Source: Takakia lepidozioides
Lineage: Eukaryota > Streptophyta > Takakiopsida > Takakiales > Takakiaceae
DNA length: 64,000 bases
Assembly (NCBI GenBank): GCA_030704615.1
Contig: CM060733.1
Coordinates: 29,386,001 to 29,450,000, forward strand
Reading direction: 5' to 3'
This document shows positions 32,528 through 43,731 of the stretch, one piece after another. Position 1 is the first letter of the stretch. Every line of letters starts with the position of its first letter. The position numbers and the translations under genes are program-made. The notes beneath the pieces are model-generated. The model was not told the origin of the DNA and ran no database searches. It worked only from the letters and a program-made list of their open reading frames with translations.

Positions 32528-32853
32528 GATAAAGAAAAAGAATACAAGCACAAGCTCATGCGAGCTCACAAAGCTGAAGCATAAACTCATGCATATATAA
32601 CCTCATCACTCAAATACAAGTCAAGCCAAATGCACCCCACGCCATGGGGAATCCACACTACGACGTCATAGCTAGGCGCGGTGAGGCTCAACTCGAAAAA
32701 GATGAGCCTCCCGCGCTTGCCGTGAAGATAACCACTCCAGGGCCTAAATCTGCCTTGACCCCTAGATTGACACTTGGGCAAATCCCAAATGTCAATATGT
32801 AAAAACTAGCTATTTCCTAGCTAGTTTCACACTAGTGGTAAAATAACTTGACA
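32527..32853 (-). repeat. 3' LTR core of gypsy copy 2
   Basis: On the minus strand it starts TGTCAAGTTATTTTACCACT and ends TTTATCA. It matches 43405-43731. It contains the GGCTCATCTTTTTCGAGTTG plus AGCC imperfect palindrome also present in copy 1. Confidence 0.9.
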
Positions 32854-32855
32854 GT

Positions 32856-33044
32856 TGTCGTGCGCATACATATCGCTACACAACTACATCGTTGTCCAAA
32901 ACCACACAACACATGTGCACGCCACACACTAGTATATCACTAGTCCATCACTAGTCCATCACTAGTCCAACCACTAGGCTACAACTAGTCAGTCACTAGG
33001 CTGCCACTATGCTGCCCATTATGGCAGTCACTAGTCCACACAAT
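32856..33044 (-). repeat. 190-bp CACTAGTCCA-rich segment, inner copy
   Basis: Lies directly after a purine-rich tract (sense AGGGGGGCGAT) that looks like the polypurine tract, and is separated from the 3' LTR core by the dinucleotide AC. Confidence 0.85.
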
Positions 33045-33544
33045 CGCCCCCCTAGCTGGTGCTTAGGTCCCTCTAAGTCCAGGTAGCCACAAGATGTGAT
33101 AGTGACCATAGCCTCACTAAGTCTTCCACCACTATCCCTACTACACTCAAACTCGATAGATCAAGAGGCCGGGTGCAAGAGTTGCCCCATCGTTAGTCGC
33201 CGTCTTGCAACCTATGAACTTGAGCTTGGGATCTCATGTATTAACTCCTATGAGCTTGGCCTCCCATGTCTTGTTAGCTGCCTCCAGTCATGTCCATTGC
33301 CACTATCCCAAGTAGTGTGGACACAACCAATCTCCGTCAGGAACCTTCTCAAGAGGTGGAGTTAAGCATCCCATATGCCAACCCCTTGAGCATCGATCAC
33401 ACGCCAGCATGGTGGCTGCCCCTTTGGCAAACCCACAGAGCATGCACCTCAAACCTGCAGGTGCCACTGCCAAGTTTGGGTCAACTCTGCCATCGACATT
33501 GGGAAGATGACATGGCGCACAATTACGAACATGGTCCTTTTAAG

Positions 33545-35491
33545 TCATGCCATCCGACCCTCCAAGATCAGGACCCCTGAGGGCAACACCTCTCGAACCC
33601 TCAGAATAACACGCCCTGCAGTAACATCCAGAGTCGTAGGAGCAGTCTGCTGCAAATAAACATAGTCACCAGGGCTAAACCTCCGAACCCCAGGACGATA
33701 TCCTCCACCACGTATAGTGGCATACCTCAACGTATCACGGTGCTGTGCAATGGCAAGGTTATCAAAAGCCATGGGCATGACTTTCTTGAACAACTTTGCA
33801 CGCTGATCACATGCACGTACCGACACGTCCGGATCGTCAAGGTTAAGGACTTGAGCAGTGTCCCTACGAATGGCTGCAGGCAAATCCGGCTCTCAGCCAA
33901 ATAGAAGGAAATATGGTGAGAAGGAGGCAAGTGATGCTTGTTTGCTGAACCTGTAGCCCATGGCTAACCAATGAACCTGAAGATCCCAATCTCCTAGGTG
34001 TCCCTTCTGCAAGCCATACTTGCGCAAACCCCTCTTCACCGTCTGAACAACTCTCTCTGCTAAGCCATCGGCCTCAGGATGATCCCGAGAAGTGGTGCGG
34101 TGGTTTATCAAGGCTTTATCACACAAAGCCTGAAACTCCCCCAAGAACTCTCTCCCTTGGTCCATGAGTACCTCAGCTGGAGCACCAAATCGGCTAAGTA
34201 CACGATCCAAGAATGCATACGTAGCCCCCTCACTAGCCTTGTCAGGCAATGGAACCAACTCAATCCACTTGGAGAAGTGCTCCACCATCACCAACACATA
34301 TCTGTGGTGGCGCATAGTCAGTGGCAACGGTCCTGCGAAGTCAAGACTCCACCTGTAGCCCAATCCCATGATTGGTAAAGGATGCAACTGTGGTGTAGGG
34401 GTGTTGAATGAAGCACGCACCCTGTCACACACCATGCACCTAGCCACGAACTGTTGCACCTCTCTATGCATACCACGCCACCAATACTGCCCTTGCAGTA
34501 AACTGTGAGTACGTCGCACTCCAAAATGCCCCAACTCCTCATGGGCATGCCGCACTAACCGTGCACGCTGTGTGGGGTGAGGCACAATCCTCACCCGACC
34601 ATCCTCCCACACTCGAAGTAGGTGTATCCCCTCCCACTTGAACCTCTTGGCTCGTTGCAGGATCCGATCCCTCTCCCTGGCAGTCACAATGGCTGCCGTG
34701 TCTCCCGTGCGGAGGTAGTCCAACACAGCCGAATCCTCATGTATATCTCTGGCACCACCTGGCTCATCACTAGCCTCAGGGTCCTCAGACACTCCGTCTA
34801 CAGTCATCCCTGTTGTAGGTCCAACCTGACCTCCCGATGCCAAGATACACAAAAATGCAGATGCGTGCCATCCCGGCACCATCTCCTCGTCCGTCTCACC
34901 ATGCCACCGAGCTCCAGTGTCATCTTGCTGGCTCATGCATGGATTGCGACTCAATCCATCCGCATCTCGATTGACCAAACCCAGTCGATGCACAACCTGA
35001 AAGTCATACTCCTGGAGTATGAGCGCCCACCGTGCAAGCTTCCCCGTAAGCTTGTCTGACTCCATCAACCACTTGAGTGGCTGGTGATCTGTGACAAGGG
35101 TGAAAAGATTGTTGTATAGATAGCACCTGAAGTGTGCCACGGCCCACACTGCAGCTAAGCACTCTCCCTCATATGAGCTGTACTTAGCCTCTACAGCGTT
35201 GTTTGAGCGGCTAGCATAAGCCACTACGAACTCTTCTCCCTCATCATCCACCTGTGTGAGCACCGCTCCAAGCCCCAGCATGCTCCAATCCGTATGCAGC
35301 TGAAAGGGACGCCCCCTGATAGGTCGTCTCAGGATAGGTGCCGAGGTCAACCTCGCCTTGAGCTCTTGAAAAGCTCGTTCCTGCTCATCTTCCCACTGCC
35401 ACTCCTGGTCCACCTTGGTCAGCTTGGTTAGAGCCTTTGCAATGGTACTAAATCCCTTGACAAACCGTCTATAATAGTTTGCCAACCCCAT
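33545..35491 (-). pseudogene. Gypsy RNase H and integrase (copy 2)
   Basis: RNase H: PFQLHTDWSMLGLGAVLTQ, YEGECLAAVWAV, LVTDHQPLKWL and NRDADGLSRNP. The first catalytic Asp is kept in TDWS, where TDAS is usual. Integrase: zinc finger H-x4-H...C-x2-C (HAHEELGHFG...CMVC), then Asp in LDFAGPLP, Asp in VLMDQGREF and Glu in HPEADGLAERVVQ, the D,D35E triad. The C-terminal FSPGDYVYLQQ block after a stop at about 33,893 is the usual GDxVxL tail. One 532-residue stretch is uninterrupted. Confidence 0.92.
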
Positions 35492-35557
35492 GAAAGCTCG
35501 AACTCAGCTCACATCCGTGGGGCGTGGAATTTGTGCAATGGCCTCTACCTTAGTCTG

Positions 35558-36420
35558 CTATACCCCCAATCCTCCTGGATATATCATGTGACCTAGATGC
35601 TCAATCTGGTTGTGGAAAAACTTGCACTTCCCCGGATGCAACTTCAATCCGTGCGCTCTCAAGCGCTCCAATACCACCTGAAGGTGTCTCTCATGCTCCT
35701 CCATCGTAACACTAAAGATGATGATGTCATCTATGTAGCACCGAGCAAAGTCCACCCCTGCTAGAATCCTATCCATGACTCTCTGAAACTCTGCAGGAGC
35801 ATTCTTAAGCCCAAATGGTAAGAACCGCCACTGATATAGGCAATCATTGCCATGCTCATTGATCCCCTAGAATGCCGTCTTCTGCTTGTCCGCCTCTTTG
35901 ATTGGCAACTGGTGATATCCGGATCATAAATCCAAAGTGCTAAAGACCTTAGCATGCCCGATGGCATCAAAGATCTCCTCTGGTGTTGGCATGACATACT
36001 TATCGGACTTGGTCTGACAATTTACAGGCCGGTAATCACCGCACATACGTCTCTCTGTCCAATTGCCATAGACATCCTTCTTGGCTGGCATCACTGTGGC
36101 TGAAGCATACTCTCCACCAGAGAGCTCCACCAAACCTGCCTCCCAGAGATCTTGAGTCCTCATCTGAATCAAAGACCTCTCCATGTCACTGTATCTATAG
36201 GGTCTCCGAAAGATTGGCGTGTCAGTGGCCAACTCAATATGGATCTCTTGACCCTTCAGTGCTCCCAAGTCCTTCAAACTGAAGGCAAAGCAATTCCTGT
36301 AAGCCCTTAGGAACCGCCGTATATGTCGTCTCTCTCCTCCGGTGACAATGGGTCCAATGTCAGGCTCCCAATTGTCCTCCGTAACTGCAACCTTAAGTCC
36401 AGTGGGCTTAGAGGTAGAGG
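35558..36420 (-). pseudogene. Gypsy reverse transcriptase (copy 2)
   Basis: DNWEPDIGPIVTGGERRH leads into FSLKDLGALKGQEIHIELAT, RRPYRYS, CGDYRPVN, KVFSTLDL, DLRSGYHQLPI, FLPFGLKNAPAEFQRVM and the active site CYIDDIIIFS. Stops and a frameshift occur near 35,920 and 35,558. The linker immediately upstream is in frame with the methyltransferase, so the methyltransferase-RT junction is real. Confidence 0.9.
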
Positions 36421-36436
36421 ACGCGTCCAGTGGTTG

Positions 36437-37920
36437 CTATGTTGCAACCTCTTGAGCAGTACTCCCTACCTGCTCAGTCAGTGACAAGGCCTCATCCTGC
36501 CCCATCATCTCATCCTCAAGGACTTCCTCCACCCGAGAAAAATCCCCAACCTCATCTTTCATCGCCACCTTGGCTGCCAACTCCCTCTGAACCTCGAGCA
36601 CCTCCCACGTGTGCCATGGATACATGCACCCCGTGGTCCTCACATGCTCGCCCCCACTCACTGCCTGTACCGTCTCGGTAGGCAGAGAGACCATCGAGGG
36701 AAGTGTACTCCGCACTCTGCGTTGCTCAGCCATAGCCAAGCTAATAATCCAGGTCAAGCAATTGAGATCCATTGCTTGCCCCAACACTTGACGACGTGAT
36801 GCCTCAGAAAGAGACGACACCGCCGTGGTACCAGTGGTAAAAACCCATTGCCCGCTCACGCTCGTCAGCATTAGGCTCCACTAACTGCTGCAACTGAGCA
36901 TCCACAGGAGGCCAGGTCCACTATCCCGGAAAGCATGCGATCCTGGGAAGCTGAGCAGTGTAGATAATGTTGCTCGTGGTTGACCCACCTTGTTGACCAC
37001 TGCCAAAGGCAAACGGTCATCGTGTCTCACACGCTGAGACTGCCTCACTGTGTCCAGAATGCTATCCACTGTGAGATGTGCTGGCCACTGCACCCCATCA
37101 AATGCACGCTTGAGCAGTGCGGGTGGCATCAAGTTAGTCCACCATAGTCGTGGACGATGAGCCCGTGACCCCACTGTAGCTGCACCTAGCAACACTGCTG
37201 ACCCAAGCCACGACCGGACTTGATGCACACTAGCCATCAGCCTGGCCCGAGAATCGCCCATCAGTGGCACATTCTCCAAGATGTATGCTGGAGATACAGC
37301 TTGATGAAGCTGCAAGTGGCGCAAAACCCGCACCATCTCCCAAAACAGACCCGACCTCGAGTCTCGCAATCCATTGCCATGCCCGGCTGATGAATGCCCT
37401 TGGCAGGGCCAACCTGCCACTACCAGATCAATGGAGCCAACCCGCTCCAAATCCTGCGCCCCTTGTAAAGAAATGTCTGTTGGCAAGGCCTGCTGATATC
37501 CACGAATTGCAGACACCGACAACAACTCAGGGTACCGCTGCACCAACTAAGCAACATGGCGAAGTGAAATGCGTCGTGCAGTCTCATCCCTCTCCACATA
37601 CAGATAACGCGGAACTCGTACACCTGCCTGTAATACAGCAGCCAATCCGGTGCTGATCCCGCCAAACAAGTCCAGAAGACAAATGCCTTCATCCGGATAC
37701 TGCCACACAATAGGTGTGGTATCCAATGGAGACAACTGAGGTGGTCCTGGTGCAATCCCCGCACTCTCCTCCTCTCCTGACGGTACAAAAGCCTCCACAG
37801 CTTGTTGAACCCGTCGATCAGCATCCCGCTGCAAATCCTTGCTTGTGCCCCACAATGGAGTCTGAGCAACCATGGTAGGCAACTCCGCCATACCATACAT
37901 GTCATCCTCCTCTCCCGGAG
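36437..37920 (-). pseudogene. Cytosine-C5 DNA methyltransferase domain in retrotransposon (copy 2)
   Basis: Motif I LLDLFGGISTGLAAVLQAGV, then PRYLYVERDE, motif IV IDLVVAGWPCQGHSSAGHG with the catalytic Pro-Cys intact, SGLFWEMVRVL, motif VI YILENVPLMGDSRARLM, motif VIII-like RAHRPRLWWTN and the C-terminal SRRQVLGQAMD. It is in frame with protease upstream and RT downstream. A TAG (CAG in sense of copy 1) at about 37,553 and a frameshifted stretch near 36,880 break it. The motifs best fit a DNMT3-like de novo enzyme. I infer that it methylates CG or other cytosines, perhaps the element's own DNA. Confidence 0.9.
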
Positions 37921-37992
37921 GTGGCACATCCTCTGAATAAGCGTTGCCCTCAAACAACTCTCTAGGCGAACTCACTGTCGCTGTGAATGCTG

Positions 37993-39574
37993 CTATGTCG
38001 GCATCTTGCCTCGCTGGGCAACCGCAACTCCTCCTATGAACGTCACAGGGAGCTGCACACGCCGGCCCTCCCCTGACTGCCATGCAGGCCTATAGGAAGC
38101 TGACTCCTCCCAAAAATCCAGGGTGAAGCCCATGGGGTACAACACTGCCCTACCAACCAGGACATCGTATGAGACCGCGTCTGTCACAATGGCCTTGGCT
38201 CGCATCACTGAGCCATCTGTAGGGTGATCCGGCCGTAGTCTGATAGCCAACTCACGCCGTGTCATGCCCGAGCCTGCTCCAATCCTCCCAGAGACGTCTG
38301 TATCTGGAAAGGACAAGGCTCCATATCCGCCTCTGTGAGGCCCAAGCCTGCAATAGCAGCTCTGCCCAGCATCAATGGCTGAGCTCTCAAGTCCAACAAG
38401 ACCCGCAGTGGCCGGTACCTCTTGCCTGCCAGTCCACTCAAACAGAAAATGCCATCCTGGTTGTCTAACATGACAACTCCAGGTGTCACCATGGCGCGCT
38501 CAATGGCTGGCCTAGCTGGCAGCTCCATCAACCTGGCAGCTGCAGCTTGCCATGGCGCCACCGTAGCAGTCTTGACTCTCAAATCCGAGGATCCCTCCGG
38601 CACTACACCTCCCACTATCTCCGCAGAAGATGAAGTAACCTCCCCACTCTCACAAAGTGTAGCTGCCAGCCTGAACACCTCAGCTGGTCTTACCCCCGGC
38701 GTCGCAATCATGGTAGCCGAGAACAATGGAGCCTGGCACACAGATGTGGCCACTCCTAGCAGCACACTAGCTGCCGTAGCCTTGGCAACACTAGGTAGTG
38801 GTGCTACCAGTGTAGCTCTCCCCAATGGCATAGTAACCTCCGCCTTGGTAACAGTCGGGCGAGAACTAGGTGCTATGGATGGCGTCGACACTGTCTCCGC
38901 CAATGTGAATGACTGAGGAAGCCTAGCCCGACGGCTTTGCCTCCCCACGCTGTGGATCAACTCCACCTCTGCACCTCGTGGCTCAGAACTCGTGCTGCTC
39001 CTCGAGTCACACGGCTGCAGCAGACTCCACCTGCAACTAGTGGTAGTGCTTCTCCACACATGAATCGCCATGCCTCCCATATCTCCTCCCTCAGGAGCAG
39101 GAGGTGGACCATCCGGCCTAGAGCCTTACCACCAGAGCTGTAGCCATGGCAGGCGAGCCTCTCTGCTCTAGCTGCTGAGCCGGTTGGCCATGCCTTTGTC
39201 AACACCTGACCTCCGCGTCCTTGGCCATGTTGAGGCTTGCCCCTTGGCCTGCACCTTGTGTGACTGGCCACCCTCGTCCTCTTTGGGCTGCTCCACTCGC
39301 CCCGGCCACCATTGTTCCCTGGAACTGGCCTGGGCGCAACACAAGATGCAAACCATAACACTGGGCCTCTCCATGCCCGTGCTTGCCACAATGCCCACAT
39401 GCTTTTAACTGTGCAGGTTGTGCATGTGCTGGCCCTTTGCTCGCGCTCTGGGCAATCCTTCTTGACATGGGGTCCTCCACATGTCCAGCACACCACATCC
39501 GCCCGTTGTTGGCCGGCAAATGAAGGGAGAGACCCCTGCATCTGAGGTCCTTTCTGCCCTTCCCTGAGCTTCAC
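37993..39574 (-). pseudogene. Gypsy nucleocapsid and aspartic protease (copy 2)
   Basis: Zinc knuckles CWTCGGPHVKKDC and CGHCGKHGHGEAQC near 39,380-39,500 are in different frames because of small indels. The protease site reads RVLLDLRAQPLMLG, whereas copy 1 has DSGA. The change of Ser-Gly to Leu-Arg destroys the retropepsin triad and fits C-to-T and G-to-A changes at a CG site. Several frameshifts lie in the linker. Confidence 0.85.
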
Positions 39575-39649
39575 CTGAGCCCCCTTGTTGCCTTGAGCAC
39601 GTTGAGGTAGTGGTTGGCTAGGAGCACCACCCCCCGTGGTGTCTCTTTA

Positions 39650-40623
39650 GCAAATCCCACCATGACCACTCGTTCCTCACCATATTGAGCTCTATCCGCT
39701 TTGCCAGCAAAAACACATTTGCTAAGGTGGGTTGGGCGCTTGGGATTGTAGAGAGAGTTGCATCCCGCACCCTTCTCCTCAGCTCCTTGTCAATATCCCA
39801 TACCAGAATTGGACTGCCTGAGCTTCCGTAACCCCTTGGGTTACATTTATCAAGCGCCTCATGCGAGTGAAAGCCTCCCTCAAGCTCTCGGTCGGCTTCC
39901 GTTGGAACTCTTGCAAGCTCCGCAACTTCTCTGTCCTCACCCCTTGGTAGTTCCCTCTCAACTCTTCGAAGAACTCCACAACAGGGTTGAAGGCAGGCAC
40001 GGGTACTAGTGCTGGTGCGGTAGTGGCTTGGGTGACGTCGTAGCTACTGTACCACCAGTCCCACTAGTCCCACTGCTACTTGCTGAAGCTGCCGGTGCAG
40101 CGGCAGGTGTAGCCACTGCCCTCGTGGCTCTAGTGCCCCTAGTGATGGAGACATAGTCGGGTGACCAGTACATCCTCCACTCCTCGATCTCAACCTCATG
40201 CCCCCGCCTGAACTCATGGTAATCATCCATAGGCGGCCCCTCAAGGTGCTGAAACAGCCCCTTCCATGCCATGAAAGGCGTAAATAGTTGTGGATTGCGC
40301 ATTTGCTGCAAATCACACCAACTATCAAACTCTTGGATAAAATCATCCAACTCGATGGTGCCCACCGCCCCAGAGTACCTTCGTGGCCCCTTGGTAGCTC
40401 CATACATCTCCTCCATTGTGTCCCACAACAATGGCAAAGAAACAACTTGCACCGCCGGTATGAGTCCTCCTGATTCACAATCCGAATCAGAACCTTCCGT
40501 AGAAGACACAGGAGGTGAAGGTGGCCTAAACCGCACACCTCGTCTCGTGTACCCACTAGTATCGCTAGTGCTCGAACCGGCACTGTCCCCAGCAACTAGT
40601 GGCACCTCCGTGTTGACACTCAA
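39650..40623 (-). pseudogene. Gypsy gag (copy 2)
   Basis: Opens at the ATG at 40623. Contains GYTRRGVRFRPPSPP, MEEMYGATKGPRRYSGAVG, FTPFMAWKGLFQHLEGPPMD and SPDYVSITRG, then after a frameshift near 40,006 FNPVVEFFEELRGNYQG and TRMRRLINVTQG. The N-terminal 206 residues are uninterrupted and align with copy 1 without its TAG stop. Confidence 0.88.
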
Positions 40624-40929
40624 CCGGTCATGAACATGTCCCTAACCCCCTCTCCACAAGGTAACCGGGTAGAGAACCTGTTGCGGCTTATGGTTTGGAA
40701 TACTAAGTTCCTAACATAGCCTACACCTGTATTTGCATGACCATTGGATATCAGTGATTACTCCTCAAACCGCCCTCCACGAGCTTCAAAATTTGGCCTT
40801 CAAGACCACATGCCAGTCCTTAGGCAGTCCACCAGTGCCTCCAGATCAGCACAGGCCCGTCCACAGGTCAACACGGGCCACCACATACCAGCACAGGCCC
40901 ACACAGCTCACTGGTCACAGCCGTCAGCC

Positions 40930-41885
40930 CCAACAGGCCACTGGGCTTAGCCGTCACAGCCCGCCGCAGCCTGTTTACAGCCCTCGACAGCTCGTCACGC
41001 CCCCGCAGCCTGTTTTACAGCCCTCACAGCTCGTCACAGCTCGCCACAGCCTTCCACAGCCCATCACAGCCTCACAGGCCACATGGCATAGCCTGTCATA
41101 GCCCCCAATACTCACACATCCTGTAACAGCCCCGTCACAGCCCCACAGGCCCAGGCACAGCCTCTCATAGCCCCTCACAGCCGTCACAGCTTGCCACAGC
41201 CCGTCACAGTCCCACAGGCCACAAGGCGCAGCCTGTCACAGCCCGTCACAGCCCCATAGGCCATAGGGCATAGCTGTCACAGCCCCTCACAGCCCGTCAC
41301 AGCCCCATGGCCACTGGGCTTAGCCTTCACAGCCCTCACAGCCGTCACAGCTCGCCACAGCCTGTCACAGCCCCACAGCCACGGGCACAACTTGTCACAA
41401 CCCGCCACAGCCTGTCACAGCCCACACAGCCCGTCACAGCCCCACAGGCCACTGGGCATAGCATGTCACAGCCCATCACAGCCCCACAGGCCACAGGGCA
41501 CAGCCTGTCACAGCCCCTTATAGCCCGTCACAGCCCCACACCACGGGGCACAGCTGTCAAGCCCCTCACAGCCCGTCACAACCCCACAGGCCATTGGGCA
41601 CAGCCTGCACAGCCTATCACAGCCCCTCACAGCCCCAAAGGCCTCAGGCATGGCCTACACAGCCCCTCACAGCCCCTCACAGCCCCAAGGCCTCAGGCAC
41701 GGCCTGTCACAGCCCCTCACAGCCCATCACAGCCCCAAAGGCCACGGGCCCAGCCTGTCACAGCCTCTCACAGCCCGTCACAGCCCCAAAGCCAAGGGCG
41801 CAGCCCATCACAGCCCGTCACAGCCCCAAAAGGCCACCGGCATAGCCCCTCACAGCCCGTCACAGCCCCATCCATGGCCGCTCTG
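40930..41885. repeat. TCACAGCCCC tandem repeats in gypsy copy 2 leader
   Basis: Nearly 1 kb made of CACAGCCCGTCACAGCCCC units with higher-order blocks of about 60 bp that include CACAGGCCA(C/T)(A/T)GGGCA. It lies between the 5' LTR core and gag, so it is transcribed as leader if the element is active. The plus-strand ORFs here (Ser-Gln-Pro repeats) are artefacts of the repeat. Confidence 0.9.
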
Positions 41886-42299
41886 GCAGTTTAGCCATTT
41901 CTCCAAGGGGTTTAGCCACGCTAAGCTAGGGTTTGTGTCTCTTGGACTCTAGGCTTCTTTCCACCGAGCTATGGCGGCTGTGAGGAAATCAGCAAGGTAT
42001 TCTTGCTCTTTCGGCTCCCACACACCACCATAGTAGCCCTAAGCCATGAGGTGGTTGCCACAAACCAAGCCTTCTTTTCTCAATGGCAAACAACCAAAGC
42101 CCTGCTGGTTCCCAGCCCTTGTGAGCACTCATTCAAGCACTCTCCTTGGCCATAGCATCTGTCTTAGAGCCTATTCCAGCCCCCTACACTTGCTGCTTCA
42201 AGAGTTGCGCTCCCTTCAAGCTTGAAGTTGAAACCCCAACTCTTATAGGCCCTACAAGTGCTTTTCTTTCACTCCAAGTGGAAACCAGCCCTAGACCTT

Positions 42300-42690
42300 C
42301 CGTTCTAGCTCTCTAAAGCTGAAAACAAGAGCCTCAATGGGCTGAAGGCATGCTCCACACATGCCCCACTCTCACCATAAGAGAATCAGCTCCTTTGCTT
42401 CATTTCTTGCACCCACAAACCTGAAAATACAAGCTTCAGCAGGTTGAAAGCATGCTCCACATGCCCTACAGGGAAACCAGCCCCTTCCTTCCTTTCTTGC
42501 ACTCCACACCCGAAAGTGCAAGCCTTCACCAGGCTGATAGTATGCTCCACACATGCATTGCCCTCACATAAGGGAAGTCAGCCCTTCCCTCTTCCTTGCT
42601 TGCCCTCCAAGCTTGAAGATGAAAGCTTCAATGAGCTTAATACATGCTCCACACATGCAACCTCTTCACACAAGAGATATCAGCCCCCTA
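42300..42690. repeat. About 100-bp tandem repeats in gypsy copy 2 leader
   Basis: Roughly four degenerate units, each with GCATGCTCCACACATGC, CACATAAG(G/A)GAA(A/G)TCAGCCC and TTTCTTGCACTCCA, spaced about 95-105 bp. The rest of the leader (41,886-43,404) shows no gene. Confidence 0.75.
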
Positions 42691-43404
42691 TCTTGGCTCC
42701 TTGGCTCCTTGATGCTCTCTAAGACAAGACTAAGCACTCCATAGCCCTTGCCAAGCTGAAACCCTAAGGCTTACATTTCCAGCCACAAGACACTCATCTT
42801 GTGGTGCAAGAACTTTTCTTCCAAACTCTGAAACCCTAGGTACACATTCCATGGCCTTGCCGCACCTCTTAGCTCCTGTTCCAGCCCCGCTCTTGCCATG
42901 GCAAGAGCCCTCATACCGCTGGAGTTTCAGATTGAAACCCCCAACTCAACATAGCCACAAATGCATTGGCTTGCATACAAGAGAAATCAGCCATCTCTCT
43001 TCACTCATACCTCCTTATGAGCTTGAAGTTGGAGCTCCCGATAACTGTGACTTACATCTAACACCCTCGCAGCTCCACTTTGCTGCAGCTCCTTAACTTG
43101 GCCTGCAGCTGAAGAAGACGACCACCCGTTCACCCACTCGAGACCAGCATCTCCCCCGCTTCACACTAGAAGCCCAAACTTGGTTGCCATAGCGTTGAGC
43201 TATGCAACGCCGCTCTTCAACATAGGCTACCCGCCTCTCTATCTATTGCAAACCTGCAACCTGTTCGCCTTTGCACTCTATCTACTTTGGATAGGCTCAT
43301 GCACGGATCCCTGCACTCTAGGCTAAACCGCTTCTCATGAAAACACAAGTGCTACAAAACAACTCGAACCTGGCACTCACAGACTTGAGCTGATCTTTCT
43401 CGAG

Positions 43405-43731
43405 TGATAACGAAGAAGAATACAAGCACAAGCTCATGCGAGCTCACAAAGCTGAAGCATAAACTCATGCATATATAACCTCATCACTCAAATACAAGTC
43501 AAGCCAAGTGCACCCCACGCCATGGGGAATCCACACTACGGCGCCATAGCTAGGCGCGGTGAGGCTCAACTCGAGAAAGATGAGCCTCCCGCGCTTGCCG
43601 TGAAGATAACCACTCCAGGGCCTAAATTTGCCTTGACCCCTGGATTGACACTTGGGCCAATCCCAAATGTCAATATGTAAAAGCTAGCTATTTCCTAGCT
43701 AGTTTCACACTAGTGGTAAAATAACTTGACA
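43405..43731 (-). repeat. 5' LTR core of gypsy copy 2
   Basis: Starts TGTCAAG next to the CACA target duplication and ends TTATCA. In both gypsy copies CTCGAGA(A/G)AGAT follows. It differs from the 3' core at about ten of 327 positions. Confidence 0.9.

Larger units (their letters stand above)
32338..43731 (-). mobile_element. Ty3/gypsy retrotransposon copy 2 with DNA methyltransferase, full length
   Basis: Inserted into the copia RT gene. The flanking copia codons read IIALYV | VDDALLF across the site, and joining them at the 4-bp CACA duplication (32334-32337 and 43732-43735) restores the YVDD box. The termini are TGTCAAG (sense 5') and ACGACA. Minus-strand order: LTR core, leader with tandem repeats, gag, zinc knuckles, protease, methyltransferase, RT, RNase H, integrase, purine-rich AGGGGGGCGA, 3' repeats. 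From 38083 to 33545 all ORF pieces are in one frame. The two 327-bp LTR cores differ at only about ten positions, mostly transitions, so the insertion is fairly recent. It is disabled by stops and frameshifts. Confidence 0.92.

Noticed and set aside
33096-34378. Plus-strand ORFs in gypsy copy 2
   Set aside because: Shadows of the integrase/RNase H coding strand. The minus frame has all catalytic motifs.
41307-41952. 195-residue Ser-Gln-Pro repeat protein on the plus strand
   Set aside because: All three frames of the TCACAGCCCC array are open. It is antisense to the retrotransposon and an artefact of repeat composition.
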